Source: JBDRLV01 sp043812755
GTDB taxonomy: Bacteria > Patescibacteriota > Patescibacteriia > UBA9934 > GWF2-40-263
Assembly (NCBI GenBank): GCA_043812755.1
Contig: JBDRLV010000072.1
Span: 1 to 15,045 of the forward strand
DNA length: 15,045 nucleotides
Direction: 5' to 3'
Each line of letters begins with the position of its first letter. The first letter of the stretch is position 1. A model generated the notes under the pieces. The model was not told the DNA's origin, did not search any database, and was given only the letters and a program-made list of their open reading frames with translations. The translations under genes were made by a program, and so were the position numbers. Positions 1 to 6,798 of the stretch are shown piece after piece.

Positions 1-969
1 CAAAGGCAGAAGAGGCCATTTGGCTTTGATTGGCTTTGCTGGGTTCCATGTTTGGTATGTCATTGGATTGATAATAAACAATGGCCTTTCTCTGTGTTTT
101 GAAGAAGGTGGAAATGAGTTTCTAAAACTTGCTCCAAGCTTGACCATGCACCAAGGTGATGCAACCGGTGAGGTTGAGAGTATCATGTCAATTGATTTTC
201 GCACCATGTTTACAGCTTCTTTAACTTTTGCTTTTGCCATTTCAACTGCATCTTCTGCCGCTTCTTTCATTTCTTTGATTTGAGCCATTCTCATTTTTGC
301 CTTAAGAACTGAAGCGCGTGCCTGATCTAGCATTTTGCCGGTTTCTTCTTTTTCTTGTGCTTCTCTTCGCAAACGCTCTGATTCTTTTTCTTTTGGTTCT
401 TCTTCCTCATTTTCCTCTTCTGGGTTCTTGTTTTCATCTTTATTCTCATTCGGGTTTTGTTGTTCTTCGCTTTGCTGATTTTGTTGAGGTTGTTGGCCTT
501 GTTGTTGTGGTTGTTGTGAAGGAGGAGGTGTCTGCTGTTGTTTTTTTTGTTCGGCTTCTTCATCTTTCTTATCATCATCCTTCTTGTCTTCATCTTTCTT
601 ATCATCATCTTTATCTCTATTTTGATTGCCTTCAGGGTTTATTCTATCTTGCTGTTGATTTTGTTTAAGCTCTGCTTCTTTTGTCGCGTCATTGCCCACT
701 GACCCATCGGTTTCTTCGTCCATTAAATCAAGAGAGCCAGATTGTTGCCCAAGTTTTTTGTTTTCCAAAGCTTTTTTATTTTTGTCTGCTGACTCTGCCA
801 TTTTTGCCATTGTGCCCATAACGGTGACCATTCCTTTTGCTTCTTTCATGAGCTTTTTTTCTTTCTTCTGTTTTATTGAAGCCATTTGAGAAGATAACAA
901 TCGTGCTTTCCTTTGGTTTTCATCAGAAAGATTGTTGTCTTGTTGGTTTGTGGTTTGGCCTGTTGGCAT
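1..969 (-). CDS. Charged Q/K/D/E-rich coiled-coil protein, partial (C-terminus outside window)
   Basis: No function can be assigned. The frame is open from an ATG at 969 to the left edge (323 codons, no stop), so the gene is partial. It starts 8 bases after the clpC stop and is probably cotranscribed with clpC. Residues 1-110 are polar and Lys/Met/Gln-rich. Residues 117-138 are an Asp/Lys tract built on a 30-base DNA repeat. Residues 139-172 are Gln/Pro-rich. Residues 185-260 are Glu/Lys/Ala-rich with helical, probably coiled-coil, character. The last 60 residues change to a Pro/Trp/Ser-rich composition unlike the rest, and the opposite strand reads more like coding DNA there, so the true C-terminal sequence is uncertain. 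From memory, CPR genomes often have a long charged protein with C-terminal membrane helices beside clpC. This could be a member whose membrane part lies outside the window or is disrupted. Confidence 0.65.
   Translation of the reverse strand, partial: MPTGQTTNQQDNNLSDENQRKARLLSSQMASIKQKKEKKLMKEAKGMVTVMGTMAKMAESADKNKKALENKKLGQQSGSLDLMDEETDGSVGNDATKEAELKQNQQQDRINPEGNQNRDKDDDKKDEDKKDDDKKDEEAEQKKQQQTPPPSQQPQQQGQQPQQNQQSEEQQNPNENKDENKNPEEENEEEEPKEKESERLRREAQEKEETGKMLDQARASVLKAKMRMAQIKEMKEAAEDAVEMAKAKVKEAVNMVRKSIDMILSTSPVASPWCMVKLGASFRNSFPPSSKHRERPLFIINPMTYQTWNPAKPIKAKWPLLPL
558..609. repeat. Short direct repeat encoding the Asp/Lys tract
   Basis: A 22-base unit at 558-579 recurs exactly at 588-609, a 30-base period. 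It lies in frame inside the charged protein, where it encodes repeated DDDKKDE segments. Slippage or a small in-frame duplication explains it. Confidence 0.7.
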
Positions 970-977
970 ATGGCTTT

Positions 978-3464
978 TTATTTTTGTCTTGGCTCGCGGA
1001 TATGTATTTTATCTTGTCGTTTTTCAATTGATAATTTATGTGGCCTTTTTTTGCTTAGGAGTTTTTCAGAAATTTTTGTTTCAAGTTCTTTCTGAATCAA
1101 ACGTCGAATGTCTCTTGCTCCAATATTTTTATCTATTTGTGCTGATAAAAATTTTGTAACCGCAGGTTGTATGTCTAGCAGAATATCTTGTTCTTGTATT
1201 CTTTGAGAAAGTTCATCAAGATTCTTTTGAACAATTTGCTCAAGGGTCGCTTCTGATAGGGGATTAAACACGCAGGTGTGATCAATGCGATTAACAAGTT
1301 CAGGACGCAGAAAATCTGCCAGTTCTTTTTTGGCATCCTGTACTAATTGTACTTCATTTTCCATTTTTCCTGAAGAGAAGCCTATGTTTCCAGATAAAAA
1401 CTTTTCAGATCCTGCGTTTGTTGTAATAACAACAATCGTATTTCTAAAGTCAATTGTTTTTCCTGTTGCGTCAGTTGCTTCGCCCTCTTCCAAGATTTGT
1501 AAAAGTAGATTTTGAATATCGCTATGTGCTTTTTCAAGCTCATCAAACAAAACAACACTATGTGGTTTTTGCTTTACTTTGTCAGTAAGTTTGGCATCAT
1601 CGCGATATCCAACGTATCCAGCAGGGGCACCAATGAGTTTTGACATAGTGAATGATTCAGAGTATTCACTCATGTCGAGTCTAATTAGTTCTTTGTCTGA
1701 TTTGAATAATGCATGAGTAATGGCTTTTGCAAGTTCAGTTTTTCCAACACCAGAAGGTCCCATAAAAAGAAACGATGCCATTGGTCGGTTTGGGTGAGCA
1801 ACCCCTGATTTTGCTCTTCGTAGTGCCCCCGCAACTGTGCTGATAACATGTTTTTGTCCAAGCACTCGAGACTCAAGGATTTCCTCAAGATCAGTGTACC
1901 TTTGTCCTTCAAATTGCATGATATCTTCTTGTGGAATATTTATTAATTTTGAAATAATTTTAGCAATATCAATGTCTGTTATTGATTGATTGCCCATGCG
2001 AGGCGGTTCTTTTTGAGAAGTTTCAAGAGCCTGTCTTAATTGATCCTCTTCTTTTTTATACTCTTGTGCTTCATCAAATTTTTCCTCAACTACAGCTCTA
2101 CGTTTATTATCCTGTGCTTCTTCAAGTGCAAGTTCAACAAGCTGAATTTGTTCAAAGTGTCCTGGTTCGCTTGAATGGATTCTTGCAGCTGATGCTGCTT
2201 CATCTATCAGATCAATTGCTTTGTCAGGTAATTTTTTATTTTGAATGTAGCGCGAGGACAATCGAACAGCTGCTTCTATTGCACTTTTTGTTATATGCAC
2301 CCCATGGAAAGATTCATAAAAGGGAACAATGCCGTGGAGAATATCAATTGTTTTCTGTTGCGTTGGCTCATCAATAAGGATTGTTTGGAAACGTCTTTCA
2401 AGAGCGCTATCTGTTTCAATGTGCTTTTTATATTCACCAGGTGTTGTTGCGCCAATGCAACGGATTTCTCCTTTTGCGAGAGCGGGTTTGAGCATATTGG
2501 CTGCATCAAGTGAGCCGGTTGAAGCACCGGCGCCGCTTATCATATGGACTTCGTCAATAAACAAAACAATACGACTATCTTTTCTCGCCTCTTCAATTAC
2601 TTGACGCAAGCGTCCTTCAAATTCTCCGCGATACATTGTTCCTGCAATAAGCAAAGATAAATCAAGAGTAATGATGCGTTTTCGGCTGAGTGGTGCAGGG
2701 GCCTTGTTTTCGTAAATCATTTTTGCAAGACCCTCAACCACTGCGGTTTTTCCAACTCCTGGCTCACCAATAAGCAGTGGGTTATTTTTTGTTCTTCGGC
2801 ACAAAATTTCCATGAGCCGATTTATTTCCGCATCTCTCCCAATCACTGGGTCAATAGATTCTTGTGCCTCTTGTGTTGTGATGTCTCGCCCAAAATAATC
2901 CAAGGCAGGTGTTTTGCGTTCATCAAAAAAATCTTCCTCATCAATTATTGTGTCTGTAAGTTCTTCGTGGTTATGGATTATATCATGGCCACCTTTTGCA
3001 ATAGATTGTGCAATATCGGGAAATTTTGATGTACTTTTTAAAACAATTGCAAGCTGGCTTCGAAGTTTCCGCTCATCTGATTTTTCTTCCGCCAGAAAAT
3101 CTTTAATGCCTTTGTAATTGATTTGCATGAGCCCAGAAAGCAGGTGTTCTGTTCCAATATATCTGTGCTCATAAATATTTGCTGTAAGCACAGCTTTTTC
3201 AATAGCTCTTTTTGCAGCTGTTGAAAGTTGCGGTTGCCTATTTTTTTTCTTTATTTTTTTATCAATTGTTTTATTTATCTTTTGAACATCAATTTTTGCT
3301 TTATTGAGAACCTCAGCTCCAACACTCCCTTTTTCTGTGCCAAGTGACCACAAAAGATGCTCTGGCAAAATGTCTGATTGTTCTGTTTCAACAACAAAAC
3401 ACAGCGCTCGTGTAAGAACGTTTTTTAAATGCGAGGAGAATTTGTCAATTATGTCTTGAGGCAT
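978..3464 (-). CDS. clpC: ATP-dependent Clp protease ATP-binding subunit ClpC
   Basis: This is a hexameric AAA+ unfoldase that feeds substrates to the ClpP peptidase in the cytoplasm. It has 828 residues, a normal ClpC length. The order is an N-terminal Clp_N double repeat (about 1-145), a first AAA+ domain with Walker A GEPGVGKT (233-240) and Walker B LFIDE (301-305), a UVR-like middle segment (about 445-485), and a second AAA+ domain with Walker A GPSGVGKT (569-576) and Walker B VVLFDE (637-642). A sensor-2 GARDIRR follows at 782-788. An IGF tripeptide at 694-696 sits where ClpC/ClpA proteins dock onto ClpP, so it should work with a ClpP encoded elsewhere. The middle segment and domain order fit ClpC better than ClpB or ClpA. 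The start lacks a clear Shine-Dalgarno site. The gene follows htpX on the same strand and ends 8 bases before the charged protein. Confidence 0.97.
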   Translation of the reverse strand: MPQDIIDKFSSHLKNVLTRALCFVVETEQSDILPEHLLWSLGTEKGSVGAEVLNKAKIDVQKINKTIDKKIKKKNRQPQLSTAAKRAIEKAVLTANIYEHRYIGTEHLLSGLMQINYKGIKDFLAEEKSDERKLRSQLAIVLKSTSKFPDIAQSIAKGGHDIIHNHEELTDTIIDEEDFFDERKTPALDYFGRDITTQEAQESIDPVIGRDAEINRLMEILCRRTKNNPLLIGEPGVGKTAVVEGLAKMIYENKAPAPLSRKRIITLDLSLLIAGTMYRGEFEGRLRQVIEEARKDSRIVLFIDEVHMISGAGASTGSLDAANMLKPALAKGEIRCIGATTPGEYKKHIETDSALERRFQTILIDEPTQQKTIDILHGIVPFYESFHGVHITKSAIEAAVRLSSRYIQNKKLPDKAIDLIDEAASAARIHSSEPGHFEQIQLVELALEEAQDNKRRAVVEEKFDEAQEYKKEEDQLRQALETSQKEPPRMGNQSITDIDIAKIISKLINIPQEDIMQFEGQRYTDLEEILESRVLGQKHVISTVAGALRRAKSGVAHPNRPMASFLFMGPSGVGKTELAKAITHALFKSDKELIRLDMSEYSESFTMSKLIGAPAGYVGYRDDAKLTDKVKQKPHSVVLFDELEKAHSDIQNLLLQILEEGEATDATGKTIDFRNTIVVITTNAGSEKFLSGNIGFSSGKMENEVQLVQDAKKELADFLRPELVNRIDHTCVFNPLSEATLEQIVQKNLDELSQRIQEQDILLDIQPAVTKFLSAQIDKNIGARDIRRLIQKELETKISEKLLSKKRPHKLSIEKRQDKIHIREPRQK

Positions 3465-3474
3465 GTGTTTGCAG

Positions 3475-3609
3475 AAATACTAAATCCTAATATCTAAACT
3501 CTAAACAAATTTGAAATATCAAAATTCAAATATTTTAAACCGAATTTTGAATTTTGAACATTAAGATTTTGATATTGTTTAGAAATTAGATATTAGTGCT
3601 TAGTATTTT
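3475..3609. repeat. AT-rich imperfect inverted repeat between htpX and clpC
   Basis: The left arm (3475-3498, AAATACTAAATCCTAATATC and following bases) pairs with the right arm (about 3586-3608) with a few mismatches. The interior holds a second layer of complementary AATTTTGA/TCAAAATT words. It fills the whole htpX-clpC gap and touches the htpX stop codon. A sister copy lies between lemA and htpX, and a related element lies at 8545-8653. Such AT-rich palindromes are frequent between genes of CPR bacteria. The hairpin could act as an RNA processing or partial termination site. Confidence 0.75.
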
Positions 3610-4499
3610 TAGACGCCCATGCTTCTTAGTTTTTTAATTCTTTGTTCAATCGGCGGATGAGTACTAAACATGTGATCAAATCTTTTTGTTACATGCGGAT
3701 CAAATGGGTTTGCAATGAAGAGATGGGCGGTTGCGTGGTTTGCCTTGCGCATTGGTTGATCCAGACGAGCGATTTTTTCAAGAGCTCGTGCAAGACCGTC
3801 AGGATAACGTGTTAAAAACACAGCGCTTGCATCTGCTAAATATTCGCGCTGTCTACTAACAGCCAGTTTGATAAGCTGTGCAAACAGTGGAGATAGAATG
3901 GCAAGAATGAGCCCAACAATTATTCCGATAGTAGCAATTTGACTACCTTCGCGCTTATTGCCTCTACCAAAAAAGAAACTCCTCATCATCCAGTCTGAAA
4001 ACAAAACAATTATTCCCACAAGTACAACGACAAGAGTCATTATTCTTATATCATAATTTTTAATGTGTGACAGTTCATGTGCAAGTACTCCTTCAAGCTC
4101 AGTTTTTTCAAGAATTTGTAAAAGTCCAGTGGTTACAGCAACAGATGCGTGTTCAGGGCCTCGGCCAGTTGCAAACGCATTTGGGGCAGGGTCTTCAACA
4201 ATATAAACTTTTGGCATGGGCTGGCCGCTAGCAATACAGAGATTTTCTACAAGTCTGAATAGTTCAGGGCTATCGCGTTTTTCGATTTGCTTTGCTCCTG
4301 CTGTCATTAGCGCTACTGAATCTCCTTTATAGTATCCAACCAGAGTCATTACAAGAGAAATAAGAACAGCTAAAATTATTCCAAATTGAGGATCTTGAAA
4401 ATATGATCCAAATGCCCAGCCAAGTGCAATTATGATAATTGCAAAAAGGCTGATAAGGAAAATGCTGTTGCGTTTGTTTTGTGCGATTTGGGTGTACAT
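3609..4499 (-). CDS. htpX: HtpX-type membrane zinc metalloprotease (M48 family)
   Basis: HtpX is an integral membrane endopeptidase that degrades damaged membrane proteins. The 296-residue length fits the family. Two membrane helices lie near the N-terminus (about 13-32 and 38-55) and two more at about 152-171 and 186-208. The zinc site is HELSH at 141-145, with the third ligand Glu219 in the SRQREYLADASAV segment, the typical HtpX signature with the following Asp223. The C-terminal FSTHPPIEQRIKKL motif (278-291) is also typical. The active site faces the cytoplasm in known members. It lies downstream of lemA on the same strand; lemA and htpX are neighbours in many bacteria, which supports a shared role in envelope maintenance. 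No strong ribosome binding site is visible. Confidence 0.96.
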   Translation of the reverse strand: MYTQIAQNKRNSIFLISLFAIIIIALGWAFGSYFQDPQFGIILAVLISLVMTLVGYYKGDSVALMTAGAKQIEKRDSPELFRLVENLCIASGQPMPKVYIVEDPAPNAFATGRGPEHASVAVTTGLLQILEKTELEGVLAHELSHIKNYDIRIMTLVVVLVGIIVLFSDWMMRSFFFGRGNKREGSQIATIGIIVGLILAILSPLFAQLIKLAVSRQREYLADASAVFLTRYPDGLARALEKIARLDQPMRKANHATAHLFIANPFDPHVTKRFDHMFSTHPPIEQRIKKLRSMGV

Positions 4500-4507
4500 C
4501 TTGTTAC

Positions 4508-4661
4508 AAAAATACTAAATGCTAATATCTAATTTCTAATGTCCAAAATTCAAATGTTCTAAACCACAGTTTTGATATTAGAATTTTGATATTGTTTAGC
4601 CTGTCCTGCCAAAGCCCAAAGGGCGAAGGAGGGTATTTAGGATCTAGTGCTTAGATTTATA
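4508..4661. repeat. AT-rich inverted repeat between lemA and htpX, with nested insertion
   Basis: The left side (from 4508, AAATACTAAATGCTAATATC) closely matches the left arm of the element at 3475-3609. Words in the interior (TTTGATATT, TTTTGATATTGTTTAG) are also shared. The right arm (TAGTGCTTAG at 4644-4653) is separated from the interior by a GC-rich segment that the sister copy lacks. It fills the gap between the two genes. Confidence 0.7.
4599..4632. mobile_element. GC-rich palindromic repeat inserted in the AT-rich repeat
   Basis: About 34 bases, CCTGTCCTGCC...GAAGGAGGG, stand out by base composition and interrupt the AT-rich inverted repeat right after TTGTTTAG. The core AAGCCCAAAGGGC can fold. 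The end GAAGGAGGG resembles part of the GC-rich segment at 12729-12762. It is probably a small non-autonomous palindromic repeat. The exact borders are uncertain by a few bases. Confidence 0.5.
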
Positions 4662-5219
4662 TTATAGATTAACGCCTGGGTGATCCATAGCAACATCAGG
4701 CGCATCAAAAAATTCGTATTTCTGGAACCCAAAACTTCCAGCAATCATATTGGTAGGGAATGACTGAATATTGGAATTGAATCCACGCACCTGGCTGTTG
4801 TAGAATCTTCGTGAAGAAGAGATTTTATCTTCAGCATCAGTAAGTTCTTGTTGAAGGTGCATGAAGTTTCCTGTTGATTGAAGCGCTGGATAAGCTTCAG
4901 CAACTGCAAAAAGAGATTTGAGAGATTCACTTAGCATGTTTTCTGCCTTTGCATGATCGGTTCTGGACTTTGCACCCATTGCTGCAGCCCGCGCTTCTGT
5001 TACTTTTTTAAAAACATCTTCTTCATGTTTTGCAAAAGCTTTTACTGTTTTAACAATATTTGGGATTAAATCGTAGCGTCTTTTGAGCTGGACTTCAATG
5101 TCGCTCCAAGATTCATCAACACGGTTTCTGCCATGAACAAGGTTATTATATGTTATGATAAGCCAGAAGATGACTAGTGCAATTATTCCAAGGACGATCC
5201 AAAGTATATATTCAGTCAT
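4662..5219 (-). CDS. lemA: LemA family protein
   Basis: LemA-family proteins are small envelope proteins with one N-terminal membrane helix and a long helical bundle. Their molecular role is poorly defined. The 185-residue length is normal. A membrane helix spans about 5-25. The family signatures are clear: a segment with RVDESWSDIEVQLKRRYDLI (33-52) followed by PNIVKTVK, and later AYPALQSTGNF with LQQEL and the following ...FYN (109-141). It heads the minus-strand cluster lemA-htpX-clpC and is divergent from the phosphomannomutase gene across 69 bases that contain TATAAT boxes on both strands. Partnership with the HtpX protease is suggested by the gene neighbourhood and is an inference. Confidence 0.95.
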   Translation of the reverse strand: MTEYILWIVLGIIALVIFWLIITYNNLVHGRNRVDESWSDIEVQLKRRYDLIPNIVKTVKAFAKHEEDVFKKVTEARAAAMGAKSRTDHAKAENMLSESLKSLFAVAEAYPALQSTGNFMHLQQELTDAEDKISSSRRFYNSQVRGFNSNIQSFPTNMIAGSFGFQKYEFFDAPDVAMDHPGVNL

Positions 5220-5241
5220 ATTTACGTGATTTTAGGTTGAA

Positions 5242-5254
5242 ATTATACTATAAT
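5242..5254. promoter_or_regulatory. Divergent lemA / phosphomannomutase promoter -10 boxes
   Basis: A perfect TATAAT lies on the plus strand at 5249-5254, 34 bases before the mutase start. A perfect TATAAT lies on the minus strand at 5247-5242, 22 bases before the lemA start. The two boxes abut head to head in ATTATACTATAAT, so RNA polymerase probably cannot occupy both at once. No good -35 box is visible for either. Confidence 0.55.
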
Positions 5255-5288
5255 AGTACTGTAAATTTACTATAAAATCAAGATAATA

Positions 5289-6797
5289 ATGAAATTTATG
5301 AATATTCCAAAACATATCTTTAAAGCCTACGATATTCGTGGATTGATAGGGCAGGAGATTACACCAGAATTAGCGCAAAATATTGGAAAAGGTTTTGTTT
5401 CCCTCATGAAGCGAGAAAAGCCAGAAGGTGTGCTTACAATAGTTGTTGGAAGGGACATGAGGGAAAGTTCTGTTGAATTTCAAAAATATTTAACAAAAGG
5501 AATTGTCGAATCAGGTGCAAACATTAAAGACATTGGGTTGGTTTCAACACCGGCTTTTTGTTTTGGTGTTGGTTATACAGGTGCTGATGCTGGTGTCATG
5601 GTTTCTGCTTCACACAATCCAGCTGAGTATAATGGATTTAAATTGACTCGAGAAAATGCTGTGCCTGTGAGTGGGGATACTGGAATTCAGGATCTTGCAG
5701 AGATAATTGAAGCGATACCCCCCCTTACCAATGGGGGGCAAAGGGGGGTCCATGAGAATGATTCAGAACCCTCTGCTATCCTACTTAGAAAGGGAGATGT
5801 GAGTCGGATTGACAGTGTCCCAGCTCTTTCAGCACAATCAGAATTGAAATTTGCAGGCGATCATCCGATTTCAAAATTTAAAATTGTTGCAGACAGTGCA
5901 AACGGTATGGGGGCGCAATATCTTGATGAAATGTTTAAAAAGATCGATGCTGACGTTGTGCGTATGTATTGGGAGTTTGATGGCTCATTTCCAAACCACG
6001 AGGCAGATCCAATGAAAGAAGAAAATCTTGTTGATCTGATTGAAAAAGTGAAATCAGAAAATGCAGACATTGGAATTGCAACAGATGGGGATGGTGATAG
6101 AATATTTTTTGTTGATGATAAAGGCGAGATTCTGCCGCCTGCAATACTGCGGGGTTTGATTGCTCAGATTGTACTGCGTGATAATCCTGGGGCAACAATT
6201 TGTTATGACATTCGCCCTGGCAAAATTACGCCTGACATGATTGAAGAGGCAGGGGGCAAGCCTGTTGTAACTCGGGTGGGGCATTCTTTAATTAAAGAAA
6301 AAATGCGAGAAGTTGATGCTGTGTTTGGTGGCGAGAGTTCAGGTCATTTCTTTTTCAAGTTTCCAGTAGCAGGGAGCGAGGGTTCTCCAGACTTGCGTCC
6401 CCCTTTTCAAGGGGGACAACAGGGGGTTAGCGATAACCATAAGTTTGCTGTTTACGAAGGACCAGTGACTGTTGTGATAATGTTATTACAGGAGATGACA
6501 AGGCAGGGCAAGGCACTATCTGAAATTGTTGGACCGTTTAAGCGTTATGCGCATTCTGGTGAAATAAATTTTGATGTTGCAGATAAGGAGGCAGCGCTTG
6601 AGGCAATTAAAGCAAAATATCGCGAAGGTGATCTTGTTGAAATAGATGGCATCACAATTACATATCCTGATTTCTGGTTTAATGTGCGTCCATCAAATAC
6701 TGAGAACAAGCTTCGATTTACTCTTGAGGCTGTTGATCAGGCTACTATGGAAAAGATGCGTGATGAGGTCGCGGGATTTATTAACTCGCAGTCATAA
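5289..6797 (+). CDS. Phosphomannomutase/phosphoglucomutase (alpha-D-phosphohexomutase)
   Basis: The enzyme interconverts hexose 6-phosphate and 1-phosphate for nucleotide-sugar and cell-surface glycan synthesis in the cytoplasm. All four family signatures are present: the phosphoserine loop SASHNP with Ser108, the metal site DGDGDR (266-271), the sugar-binding GGESSGH (347-353) and the phosphate-binding RPSNT (467-471). This favours a ManB/AlgC-like enzyme, but mannose versus glucose preference cannot be read. At 502 residues it is about 40-50 longer than usual. Part of the excess comes from two palindromic DNA repeats translated in frame at residues 143-154 and 370-380. The start may be either the ATG at 5289 or the one at 5298; neither has a clear ribosome binding site. 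The stop is one base before the next gene, so the two are very likely cotranscribed. Confidence 0.93.
   Translation: MKFMNIPKHIFKAYDIRGLIGQEITPELAQNIGKGFVSLMKREKPEGVLTIVVGRDMRESSVEFQKYLTKGIVESGANIKDIGLVSTPAFCFGVGYTGADAGVMVSASHNPAEYNGFKLTRENAVPVSGDTGIQDLAEIIEAIPPLTNGGQRGVHENDSEPSAILLRKGDVSRIDSVPALSAQSELKFAGDHPISKFKIVADSANGMGAQYLDEMFKKIDADVVRMYWEFDGSFPNHEADPMKEENLVDLIEKVKSENADIGIATDGDGDRIFFVDDKGEILPPAILRGLIAQIVLRDNPGATICYDIRPGKITPDMIEEAGGKPVVTRVGHSLIKEKMREVDAVFGGESSGHFFFKFPVAGSEGSPDLRPPFQGGQQGVSDNHKFAVYEGPVTVVIMLLQEMTRQGKALSEIVGPFKRYAHSGEINFDVADKEAALEAIKAKYREGDLVEIDGITITYPDFWFNVRPSNTENKLRFTLEAVDQATMEKMRDEVAGFINSQS
5716..5751. mobile_element. Palindromic repeat inserted in frame in the mutase gene, copy 1
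   Basis: C-runs and G-runs (CCCCCCCTTACCA, then ATGGGGGG and AAGGGGGG) form a hairpin within the coding frame and encode IPPLTNGGQRGV. The composition is unlike the surrounding gene. The insertion lies near the end of the first domain, in a loop before the ADSANGMG strand, where extra residues should be tolerated. A second similar element lies 680 bases downstream. Confidence 0.65.
6397..6428. mobile_element. Palindromic repeat inserted in frame in the mutase gene, copy 2
   Basis: TCCCCCTTTTCAAGGGGGA is a near-perfect hairpin followed by CAACAGGGGGTT. It encodes RPPFQGGQQGV, similar to the peptide from the first copy (PPLTNGGQRGV). It lies shortly after the GGESSGH sugar-binding loop. Both copies keep the reading frame and end in the same GGQxGV peptide, which marks them as members of one repeat family. 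Confidence 0.65.
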
Positions 6798-6798
6798 T

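Noticed and set aside
318..668. Plus-strand frame rich in Leu/Val/Phe that could look like a membrane protein
   Set aside because: It is the complement of the Gln/Lys/Asp-rich minus-strand gene, which continues through it and follows clpC closely.
6646..6798. N-terminal extension of the first cysteine-rich protein by 51 residues
   Set aside because: It overlaps the mutase gene out of frame, is not shared by the other three paralogues, and all four align from MSKTP.
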